In this document: one piece after another, positions 34,375-43,479 of the stretch | How the letters are laid out: every line of letters begins with the position of its first letter | Position numbering within the stretch: the first letter of the stretch is position 1 | Assembly (NCBI RefSeq): GCF_029784165.1 | Contig: NC_073696.1 | Coordinates: forward strand, 190,944,498-191,008,497 | Reading direction: 5' to 3' | Source: Wyeomyia smithii | Taxonomy: Eukaryota; Arthropoda; Insecta; Diptera; Culicidae | Length of the DNA stretch: 64,000 bases | Notes under the pieces: generated by a model | Told to the model about the DNA's origin: nothing | What the model saw: only the letters and a program-made list of their open reading frames with translations | The model's database searches: none | Made by a program: the position numbers and the translations under genes

Positions 34375-35960
34375 CAACGCAAATTTTGATTGATCTGTTT
34401 GGTCGTTATATGATTGCTTTCCCAAGCACGATCGACAGAATTATAGACCTAGTAATTCAGAAATAATTATATGGCCTATATATGAGAATGTTGAAACGCA
34501 AATTTCGATTGATGTTTGGTCGTTATACGATTGCTTTACCAAGCACGGTCGACAAAATAATAGACCTGGTTAATTCAGATAGAAATATTTGGCCTATTAG
34601 AGTATCTTTCTCTGTGAGTACATGTATCACACTAGCTGCAGTATTCACAGCACATAGTTATAATGAAGAAGCGTTGGAACAATATAGTTAACAGCTAGTC
34701 TTTGAAAATGTATGCAATGTTTTCACACATTATACATTTGAATAGTGCCTCCAGTTACTGAAAGCCATCGCGTACCGGTCGCATCTAAATGAAAATCTAG
34801 AGGTCCTTCGCGTGCAGTTACATCTAAAATTAGACGCAACTGCTCTTTTTGCAGTAACACAATGTTAAACGGCTTACACTGCAAAATAAAAATTGTGGTA
34901 CTAGGTTGTACGAAAAGCTCTTGTAGAGCATGCCATACAATTGTATCTTCTAGTCTCTGAGACAATTTGCCTTGCAGTACCGTCAGACACACGGTATCTT
35001 AGATTCATATCAACGTTTGCATCTGCGTTTTTCATAAGATCGCAAACTTGATCCTGAATAAATAAACGAGGTGTCGTTTTGAGCAATTAATCCTGAACGA
35101 TAACTCGCTATTTACCTCTGATGTACGATACCATCCTATTCGTATGAACGAATTCATCCATATCGTGTAAAACGATGAACTCAATGTCATCGTTGGACGC
35201 CTTATTGAACGTTGCTGTAAAAATAAATCTTTTGCATGTTTAAAATATGCAATAAGCAAATATTTTTATAGTTCTGCTCGTCTGTTTCTTAGGAACGTAA
35301 TCTCGAATTCGTTCAAAGTATACTTTACACGTACGATTTGGATAACGCAGCGAATCGTGAGTTGTAATATATTCAAAACGCTCTTCAAGAGATTTATGTG
35401 AATTTCGCTCCTGGAATCCTTCTTGATAGCGGATTAACTTCTTTGTATCGGTATTCGAAACCTCAAAGAGCTGTTTCCGCGTTAAAATGCGCTTTTCACT
35501 TGAATCACGAAACTTCGAGAGAATGTAGGGCAAATTTCTATTATTCCTACTTTTTATCTTTAAGGAGCTTTGAGGCGGCATTTCTTGAGTGAAAGGAGCG
35601 TCGAAGTCACTCGCTTTGAGCCCAGGAATGACATACACGAGTCTTTCGAGCTCATTCTCCTGAGAGAAAGGAGGGTCTAAATCACTCGCTTTCAGCTCTG
35701 GATTCTCGTAACTGACGAGTTCATTCTCCTGAAAGAAAGGAGGATCGAAATTACTCGCTTTCAGCTTTGGAGTTGGAACTTCATCATTTTGTGATGAGCT
35801 ACACTATTTAGAACTGTTTTCCGAAGTCATATTATTGATATCTTCGAATTGGTTCATCAGTGAAGCATCTTTTGTCAATTTTTTCAAAAGATTATAAACC
35901 TTTGATCGGTTTGCTTCACTGCGTTTAATTTTTAAAATTCGGTATATCTCTGGGTCGTCT
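34375..35960 (-). mobile_element. X element, copy X4 (deletion derivative, not followed by Y)
   Basis: Two ~118-bp units and the shared internal deletion are followed by broken coding segments on minus: 34992-34723 (LDATG region), 35086-34901, 35259-35032 and 35638-35240. An extra ELKASD-like repeat lies near 35640-35780. Unlike X1 and X3 it continues past GGTATATCTCTGGG with no Y, so this copy shows the native sequence at that end. Confidence 0.72.
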
Positions 35961-36301
35961 CTAGAAGTTTTTTCGACCCAGTTTCTTCCGATTTTTTGTT
36001 AATAAGCATTTGTTAAAATGTGAACTTGGGTTTCACATAAACAATTCTTTTTGTGTTTAACCATTCTGAAAAGAAAGTAAAAATAAAAAAGAAATATTAT
36101 TAACAAATAATTTATATTTGAGGTGTACTCGAATATAGACTGGCCAAATATAATCCAATATGGGTATTTCTGGAGCTGGAATGGTGTCCTAATTCCGGAA
36201 ATCGGCCCCTAACGTAGTTTTGAAAATCCAAGATGGTGACTTATAGTCTCTGGTATGGAGCCTAACAGCCAAATATAACAAAATCATTATCGTCATAAAT
36301 A
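35961..36301. other. Unassigned sequence between X4 and the 28-bp repeats
   Basis: A CTGGGTCGTCTCTAGAAG / TTTTTTCGACCCAG inverted pair lies at about 35950-35985 and may be the true X terminus. Otherwise no features were seen. Confidence 0.3.
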
Positions 36302-36391
36302 TGTCATCATACGCCAGCCGTAATAAATTTGTCATCATACACCAATCATAATAAACTTGTCATCATACACCAGTCGTAATGCACTTGTCAT
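36302..36391. repeat. 28-bp tandem repeat, about 3.2 copies
   Basis: The word TGTCATCATAC recurs at 36302, 36330 and 36358, and TGTCAT at 36386, an exact 28-bp spacing. Units differ by a few substitutions. Confidence 0.92.
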
Positions 36392-36680
36392 GTAACACTG
36401 TCTGCACCAATTAGGTATCAATCTTCACAGTCTCCACAGTTGGTCTCGAGTAGCCATGGTTGAGACACCGCACCGCGCTTTTGGATTAAAACACAACACG
36501 GCGTGTATTACAACTACCACCGAGTGTTAGTGTTGAATCAACGCAGTGCGATAGCCAAATCACCGGTGCCAGTATCCGTGTTATATTTTCAGCCCAGATG
36601 TTTCAAACTTCGGCAAACACCGGAGCCGAGTGTTCCAACTTCGTAAGAGCACCTCGACAACACGCTCGCTTGCTCGTCCT

Positions 36681-37047
36681 TGATGGGGTTTGGTATATGT
36701 AACAATTTGGACATAGTGTCATCAATGGTATTTTCCACTTTTCATATACTTTTTTTAAATAGCTCTGCCGAATGTGTGTGTACCGGTAAGATATATGTAG
36801 CTGAAAAGTTTCATAACTCGACTCATCCCCACTCGTTAAGGACGAGATTGCACATGGTGATGGGGTTGGGTATATGTAACAATTTGAGCATAGTGTCGTC
36901 AATGGTATTTTCCACTTTTCATACTTTTTTTAAATAACTCTGCCGAATGTGTGTGTACCGGTAAGATATATGTAGCTGAAAAGTTCCATAACTCGACTCA
37001 TCCCCACTCGTTAAGGACGAGATTGCACATGGTGATGGGGTTGGGTA
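36681..37047. repeat. ~176-bp tandem repeat, array 1 (about two units)
   Basis: TGATGGGG starts recur at 36681, 36858 and 37033. Units contain GTGTCATCAATGGTATTTTC and TGTGTGTACCGGTAAGATAT. The same family forms array 2 at 41480-42070. A cluster of GGTACCAAGAACC-type words follows at 37064-37110. Short frames here are repeat translations. Confidence 0.88.
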
Positions 37048-37259
37048 TGCTTCCTTTAAGCTAGGTACCAAGAACCGTTCTAGGTGCTAAGAACCGATTC
37101 AGAAAACTAAAAACCGCTTCAGCCGTCTGCCAACACACAATTTCACCCACCGTAGATAAAAATACAGCTAACGACATCTACCCGCCACTGGAAAAGTAGC
37201 AAATGTTAGAACCACAAACAGACGTCTCTTGTACCCTAGCGCTGCGTGGTAATCTTATT

Positions 37260-37414
37260 GCTAAAATATATTTTCTGCGTAGAGCTACGTCTCTCAGGAA
37301 GTTCGGCTACATCGGAATAAAAAACGAAAATTTAAAACCGGAAAAAGTTAAGAATATGTTTAATTTTTAATGTTAATGAATCAGTTAGTTTTCGTTGCTC
37401 CCAAATGCAGTCGT
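37260..37414. mobile_element. X element, copy X5, left end fragment
   Basis: It matches 860-1005 of X1 (GAGCTACGTCTCTCAGGAAG versus GAACTACGTTTCTTAGGAAG, then AAACCGGAAAAAGT). It is cut after CCCAAATGCAG. The X-type ~118-bp array resumes at 38566. Confidence 0.75.
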
Positions 37415-38338
37415 GTAGTGATGGGAACTATCATTGAAAATTCTTACTGATAACTATCAGTAATTTCTAACTCGTTACTGATTGCTTATCAGTAAATGTC
37501 AGTAATTTGCATTTAAGTTTTAGGCAAATTATCAACGCTACGTTTGTTGTTAGCGTTGCTTCATTCAGGTGTACATCCTTGGCTCGATATTGTTTTCCGT
37601 TGACGGTATTGCATATGTTTGGTGACTCAAGTTTACATTGGAGAAATCCAATCCAATTTGTATCGTTCATTTTGATAAAAATTAGTCAATCGCCAAAACT
37701 GTTTTATTTCGCTTTCGGACACAAGAGCTCTCGAATGCCGCAAAGAGCGCTCCCATCTCCCACAAGAAATTTTCTAGTCCACCCCCAAATTTTTTCACAG
37801 AAAGGTTGTATTCTTCATAGGTCCATTTAATACTTCTTCTCAAGCTGTGGAGAGAAGCTCTTCAGTACGGCGAGTAAAAACGGGGCTTAGTAAGGTCAAC
37901 ACGCAGAATAGATTCTCATATCTGGCTCTACTCAATACTGAATCAGCTTTGCTGGAAGAGGTTGGCGTTGACGCTGTGGCTAAGTTTTTCAATCCATTAG
38001 TTCGGAGATTCAATCCAGATTGAAGTGATCTATTTTACTGTAGGTATTTGTTTTATTTGTGTCGTACTTTGTTACACAATATTTAATGAAAAAGCATGAG
38101 CGTTTATCGATATTTTTTTCAATCGTTATTTCATCGATTTTTTTCAATTAAAAGTTAGGAAAAACAGCACCCCTACATTTTTTTTTAGTTGCGCCTATGT
38201 GAAAATTATATGACTGTAGAGTACCTCTCCTACAAAAAAAATAAGACCTTATCAGTGAGAGAAAAACTTTACTGATAGTTAATGATATTTTTTCTTACTG
38301 ATAACTATCAGTAGTTACTGATAGTTTTCCCATCCCTA
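37415..38338. mobile_element. hAT element relic (924 bp)
   Basis: The left end is TAGTGATGGGAACTATC. The right end, reverse-complemented, is TAGGGATGGGAAAACTATC. The flanking octamers CAGTCGTG and CCGTCTTG differ at two positions, as expected of an old 8-bp duplication. Sub-terminal TACTGATAACTATCAGTA palindromes occur at both ends. It carries the last part of a transposase. Confidence 0.75.
37820..38023 (+). pseudogene. hAT transposase C-terminal dimerisation domain remnant
   Basis: The open frame reads TSSQAVERSSSVRRVKTGLS, then QNRFSYLALLNTESALLEEV, then VAKFFNPLVRRFNPD and a stop. It matches the hAT C-terminal pattern (SxxxERxFSxxxxxKTxLR, then RLxxLALL). The N-terminal BED and RNase H parts are absent. 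Confidence 0.72.
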
Positions 38339-38565
38339 CCGTCTTGCGTGGTGGGGCAAAGAAATTTTTCTGTTGTTTTTCCATGAAGGAAGTAATTTGA
38401 AAGTAATACATTTAGCTTAAATATACAGCAGCTAATCTGAAAAGTATGAAAAGTTAATGAATTCGCTGCATTTATACGAAAAAGGAAAACTGCGCAAAAG
38501 GCAATGCAATCGCGTGGGGGAGGGGGGGCTAAGCCCCCTCTAGCCCATAAGGTAGCTACGGGCCT

Positions 38566-38971
38566 GAATTATAGACCAAGTAATTCAGAAAGAATTATTT
38601 GGTCTATATAAGAGATGTTGAAAAGAAAATTTCGGATGATCTGTTTGATCGTTATATGATTGCTTTTCCAAGCACGGTCGACAGAATTATAGACCAAGTA
38701 ATTCAGAAAGAATTATTTGGTCTATATGACAATGTTGAAAAGCAAATTTCTGTTGATCTGTTTGATCGTTATATGATTGCTTTCCCAAGCACGGTCGACA
38801 GAATTATAGACCAAGTAATTCAGAAAGAATTATTTGGTCTATATAAGAGAATGTTGAAATAAAAATTTCGGGTGATCTGTTTGATCGTTATATGATTGCT
38901 TTTCCAAGCACGGTCGACAGAATTATAGACTATGTAATTCAGAAAGAATTATTTGGTCTATATAAGAGACT
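38566..38971. repeat. ~118-bp X-type tandem array, about 3.4 units, each with a hairpin
   Basis: GAATTATAGACC starts recur at 38566, 38684, 38801 and 38920. Each unit includes AGACCAAGTAATTC and GAATTATTTGGTCT separated by 5 bases, a 14-bp stem with one mismatch. It also has TTTCCCAAGCACGGTCGACA. A GGGCCTG end of another repeat family abuts it on the left. Confidence 0.92.
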
Positions 38972-38989
38972 GGTCATATTAATTCTAGA

Positions 38990-40114
38990 CAATGACATCA
39001 GCAGTCCTTACTATGGATGGGAAGTATCGACTAAAATCGCTATCGATAACGTCGGGGGACCCCGACGTTGGGCATACGAATGTTCCTGTTTTAATTTGAA
39101 ATAAGAAAAAAAAACTTATATTTATGTAACTTACCTTAACCTCACCAATGAACAGGTTAGGCCTGTTTCTTTTCAAACACCTTTTGCAGAACTATAAATA
39201 AAAATAATAAAAATTAAAATATTGTAAATATTTATTATTGTTAATAAATACTTACATCTGAAGCTTTTTGTCTCGGTATCATCTTTTAAATAAATAATCT
39301 TTTAGCCAAATTACTAAGTAAATTCTTTACTACTGCTAAACAATGGCTGGCAATGGGCGATATTGTACCGGCATTAAAAATAGCGATACTTTTGAACCGA
39401 TATTTCGATATTTTGAATCGATAGCGATACACAAAAGTGCCCACGCTAATTTTTTTGTTACTCTATTCTAAGTAAGAACTCATTCTTGTTGAAAGTGGAG
39501 GTTCCCTAATTTGAGCATATTTACGATATCTTACTTCTGAGTAAGACGTCAGACACTGAATAAAATCTATCCTGTTCGTGCAAGCCAAAAATTGATGAAA
39601 AAAGTAGAAGTTACCCAAATGAAAGTTTGATGTTTGTGTTATTTTTTTGTAAATCTGACAAAATAAATAATAATCAGGCCTATGAAAAGACGCCATTTTT
39701 GTACGACCAAAAAATAACAAGGCCACGGTGGGTTCGCAATGGAAATGGAGCCACAAAAAAGTCACATACAACCATGCGCAAAAGCATACGCGCGTCTAAT
39801 GCCTGATAATAATCCTTCCAACTAGTTTTAGTCCAATGATAATATCCAATAAACTAGTAGTTTGACAACCCACATCAAATGTCAAATCCATCCGCCATTA
39901 CCGCTCGAAGAAAGCTAGATTTGCAGTAGCGAAACTCAGAAGGAGTAAAAGGCAGAGAGAATGTTGTGAGTCAAACGGACTGACAAAATCTGAGCCAAAC
40001 GAACATTAAAGCACAGATAACAGACATCCAAACTAATTTTGCTTCATGTGTAAAAAGACGCAACGGCTTTTCAGCATGTCGCAATACGCAGTATGGTGGC
40101 GCTAAGAACACTTA
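38990..40114. other. Unassigned sequence with short inverted motifs
   Basis: No gene was recognised. Contains GTCGGGGGACCCCGAC (39048-39065 region), repeated TATCGAT-rich words near 39010, 39360-39430 and 40410-40450, and a segment at about 39835-39905 that matches 52420-52495 in the opposite orientation. Confidence 0.35.
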
Positions 40115-40116
40115 TA

Positions 40117-40392
40117 GCGAATTTCTTTATTCCACTGTGTGCGGGCAAAACTGCCGAGGAATAATGAAACGTCATCGCCATTTGAGACGCAAGTAAGAAA
40201 GAGATGCCAGATAATTGTTTACGAACTTAGCACGTGCGGTGGTGGGTTGAATCTGACATATTTTACAGTGCGCTTCGGGCAGCATGACAGGTCAAAACTG
40301 GGTCAATATCGAGCGAATAAAGAAGAGTTTTGACAGCAGTTAGTGCGCTTCCAGGTCAAAACGAGGTGAGCTGGTGGAATAAAGAATTTCGC
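40117..40392. mobile_element. TA-target MITE (276 bp)
   Basis: The ends GCGAATTTCTTTATTCCAC and, reverse-complemented, GCGAAATTCTTTATTCCAC are 18/19 identical and flanked by TA (40115-40116, 40393-40394), as in Tc1/mariner-type MITEs. The 64-residue frame inside has no domain. Confidence 0.85.
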
Positions 40393-40394
40393 TA

Positions 40395-41430
40395 TTAATG
40401 GTCAATGATTCGATAAAATCGATAGTTTTCAAGCTCTTATCGATATAGACCATTTAACGAGCCGACAGGTGTCACGGATCCTGCTGATGATGATGTTGCT
40501 TTTACGTGCGTTATGTCAGCGGTTCCGTGCTTTCTGTCAAAATTTCATTCATGAATTGAGTTCAGAAACGTCTCGTAAATTGGTCTATTATTGCAATAAG
40601 AAGCGTTGCCGTTTTTAATGTAGAAATTTTGAGCAGTTGTAATTTGTGGTTAAAGTTGTCGTTGTCGTAAAAGATGTCGTTAGCATTCCAAACGAGTAAA
40701 AATTTGAAATTTTACACGCGATTTCTGGAGTTTTTTGTTCTAGCTTGGATCTGTTATCTGTGATTAAACGTAACAGAACATTTCGAGATATTGCAATCAA
40801 ATACAATAAAGAACATGTGTATTGTAATACAATTGAATAAGAATGTTCCAAAATTGCATTATCACAGTGATATTAGGCCGCAGGCTCACAAACCTAACTA
40901 ACAAATTAATGGCCCTTTTTTTACTGTCCTATGCGGCTGTCAAAAAAATGGGTAAATTCAAAAATGTGAAATGGATAAAATTCTATAATATAAAATCCAC
41001 TATCTGGCAGCAATATCTTTGTTGCAGTGATTCGCGATTCTGACAATTGATGATAGCAGATAAAATACTCCTGTATTCGTAAATAAGAGTTATTTTTATA
41101 CATTTGCAAATTATTAAAAATAATTGATTTCACTTTCAGTTCTTTTTTTCACTATTTTGAGTAACAATCACAAAATTTCTGTTTTTGCATGGATGCAGGT
41201 TTTTTTATAATAATGGGTAAAATCTCACCCATTTTATTGAGAAAATTTATTTCTCAAAATGAATGAAATTGTACCCAGTTTTTGACGTTTGATCGGTACA
41301 CCCGTTAATGGGTAAATCGAGTTTTCCTATTAAATGTGTAGGCTCACGTTTTGGCGAAAAGGTTGAAAAAGTACTTACCAATGAGTTCTCCTTCCTTACC
41401 GTGCAGGCTAAAGAGAAAAAGTGTGCGCAG
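40395..41430. other. Unassigned AT-rich sequence
   Basis: No coding exon was recognised. ATGGGTAAA-type words recur in both orientations at about 41210-41325, suggesting a small degenerate element without clear boundaries. Confidence 0.3.
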
Positions 41431-41479
41431 AACTATTCAAAATGAATCAAAGCAGAGATGCCAGATATTTTTGTGAAAA

Positions 41480-42070
41480 GGCTGGAGCTGCTCGAAAAAC
41501 TGGAAAAATCTGCTTAAAATCTTTCATACAACTTTTTTTAAGTAACTCTGCCAAGTCTGTGTGCCGGTTAGATATGTTCAACTTAAAAGATCCACAAATC
41601 GAGTCAGACCCTAAGGCCAAACTTAAGATTTCACATGAAGATGGAGCAAGACATATGGAACGAATTGAGCATAGTGCCATCAATGGTATTTTTCACTTTT
41701 CATACAAATTTTTTTCAAGTAACTCTATCAAGTCTGTGTACCGGGTAGATATGTTCAACTTAAAAGTTCCACAACTCGAGTCAGACCCTAAGGCCAAACT
41801 TAAGATTTCACATGATGATTGGGCAAGACATATGAAACGAATTGAGCATAGTGCCATCAATGGTATTTTTCATTTTTCATACAACTTTTTTTAAGTAACT
41901 CTGCCAAGTCTGTGTACCGGTTAGATATGTTCAACTTAAAAGTTCCACAGCTCGAGTCAGAACCTAAGGCCAAACATAAGATTTCACATGATGATGGGGC
42001 AAGACATATGGAAAGTATTGCGCATAGTGTCATCAATGGTATTTTTCACTTTTCATACAACTATTCTTAA
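41480..42070. repeat. ~176-bp tandem repeat, array 2 (over three units)
   Basis: CATAGTGYCAT recurs at 41670, 41847 and 42023. Units contain AATGGTATTTTTCACTTTTC and TGTGTACCGG. They are related to array 1 at 36681. The 157-residue frame here (41421-41894) is a repeat translation with internal duplication. Confidence 0.88.
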
Positions 42071-42259
42071 CTAATTCCGGATCGGGAATTTACAAGGTGA
42101 TGCGGTTAAATATAAGCAACAAATTAGTCGTTTATGTGTTTTTCATGTTTTTCATCCGCCACTAAATAACTTGGTTTTTCAACTACCGAAACTTTCGGAA
42201 TGTTTTAATGTAGTTAAAATACTCATTCTCTTCTTGAAAGATGTTATTTTATTACTTAT

Positions 42260-42452
42260 ACGTCTTTTGGTACCAAAATCGGTTCTTGGTAACTAAAACG
42301 GTTCTTTGTACCTGAACCGGTTGTGGTTTATCTAGTCTTGAACAGATGTCGCTGCGGTAGTTTTGCGTTCTTTCAGTTTTATTTCTGCCTCGTATTACTG
42401 CGAACCGGTTTTTGGTACCTGGCTGCGTGCGAACCAGTTTTTGGTACCTAGC
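42260..42452. repeat. GGTACC/GGTTCTTGG motif cluster directly upstream of MED29
   Basis: Repeated GGTACCAAAA, GGTTCTTGGTAAC, TTTTTGGTACC words run to 42452. A similar cluster in the opposite sense follows array 1 at 37064-37110. Each is paired with a 176-bp array, so array plus cluster look like one repeat family present twice. It ends 58 bp before the MED29 ATG. Confidence 0.7.
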
Positions 42453-42509
42453 CAGTCTCACAGATTTATTTCACAAGGGTAGTTATCCGCTCTGCTCCAA
42501 ACAGTAAAA

Positions 42510-43331
42510 ATGATGAATTCTATGGGAATGCATATGCAACAGGGGGGAGTAGTGCCGGGAGGTCCCAGTGGAGCTGTTGGTATCGCAGGTCCAGTCGCAG
42601 TTTCATCCGTAATGATGCAGTCACCACAGATGCAGCAGCAACAGCAGCAGGTAGCTCAACAACAGCAGCAGCAGCAACAACAACATCAATCACAAGCGCA
42701 ACAGCAGCAGCAGGCTCAGCAACCCGAAAAAGTGGACAACATTTCCAAGGTTAAAGGATTAGTTGTCCCGCTGCGGGATGCTTTATCGACGACGATCAAA
42801 ACAGCTGCACAGCTGCTACAGCAGAACAATTTAAACGATGCCGGAACGTAAGAATATCAATCAGATTACTAGGGCTTTAAAGTGCATTTGGTTATTTTTT
42901 TTTTGTCATTCTAGAAAGGGTAGTGATATAAGCACCAACACGCCAAGGTTTGATAAACACTTGGAAGAATTTTATTCCATTTGCGATCAAATTGAACTAA
43001 ATTTGGTAAGTAAATGTAGCGTTTATAATGTTATGCTATTGTGACACTGTAAATAACTCGAATATGAACTCAATTTCAATTTTATGTAAAAGTGTTTGTT
43101 TTAATTGTTAAATTTATGTTTTAGAAAACAGCCAAGCTTTGCATGCAGCAAGGAACGTCATCGCAGCAGTATCTCCCCATACCTGTAGCACCGACTCAGC
43201 CAAATCCTGCCGAAACAAACGCGCTCTCATACAGCCAGTACTTAGATGTGGTCAAAATTCAAATTGGTTACGCGAAAGACATACACGACACCCTTATTTG
43301 TGCAGCCCAAAATATTTCCCCCAGTGAATGA
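42510..43331 (+). CDS. MED29: Mediator complex subunit 29 (intersex), three coding exons
   Basis: The coding exons are 42510-42847, 42915-43005 and 43125-43331 with GT-AG introns of 67 and 119 bp, giving 211 residues. It encodes a nuclear subunit of the Mediator coactivator that bridges activators and RNA polymerase II; the Drosophila orthologue is intersex. Residues ~1-70 are Met/Gly- then Gln-rich (MQQQQQQ runs). The conserved MED29 core follows: EKVDNISKVKGLVVPLRDAL, LLQQNNL, then across splice junctions TPRFDKHLEEFYSICDQIEL, and finally KDIHDTLICAAQNIS near the C-terminus. Splice phases keep one frame. The 5' UTR is short or unresolved, because repeats lie just upstream. It is convergent with the transporter gene. 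Identification rests on the conserved core and is firm. Confidence 0.93.
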
Positions 43332-43447
43332 TAGAAACCCGATAATAGGTTTTCGGATTGAATGCTCGATGAAATGAATGGGATGAGCGATGCCGAGATG
43401 TATGTTTTCTTTTTATTCGATATGGCCACTAGAACTATAAATTTTTG

Positions 43448-43453
43448 AATAAA
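43448..43453 (+). terminator. Poly(A) signal AATAAA of MED29
   Basis: AATAAA lies 117 bp after the MED29 stop and 27 bp before the transporter stop codon on the other strand. The likely transporter signal on the minus strand is at 43417-43412, so the two 3' ends would overlap by roughly 70 bases. Confidence 0.65.
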
Positions 43454-43479
43454 ATAGTGTATGTAAATAGATTCTGTCT

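Noticed and set aside
36302..36391. CRISPR-like spaced repeats
   Set aside because: The 28-bp units are directly adjacent with no unique spacers, in a eukaryotic genome. Ordinary minisatellite.
38990..39070. Second hAT terminus near TATGGATGGGAAGTATCG
   Set aside because: It resembles a hAT start, but no matching inverted end with an 8-bp duplication could be found.
41421..41894. 157-residue open frame with internal repeats
   Set aside because: The repetition follows the 176-bp satellite period. No coding signature.
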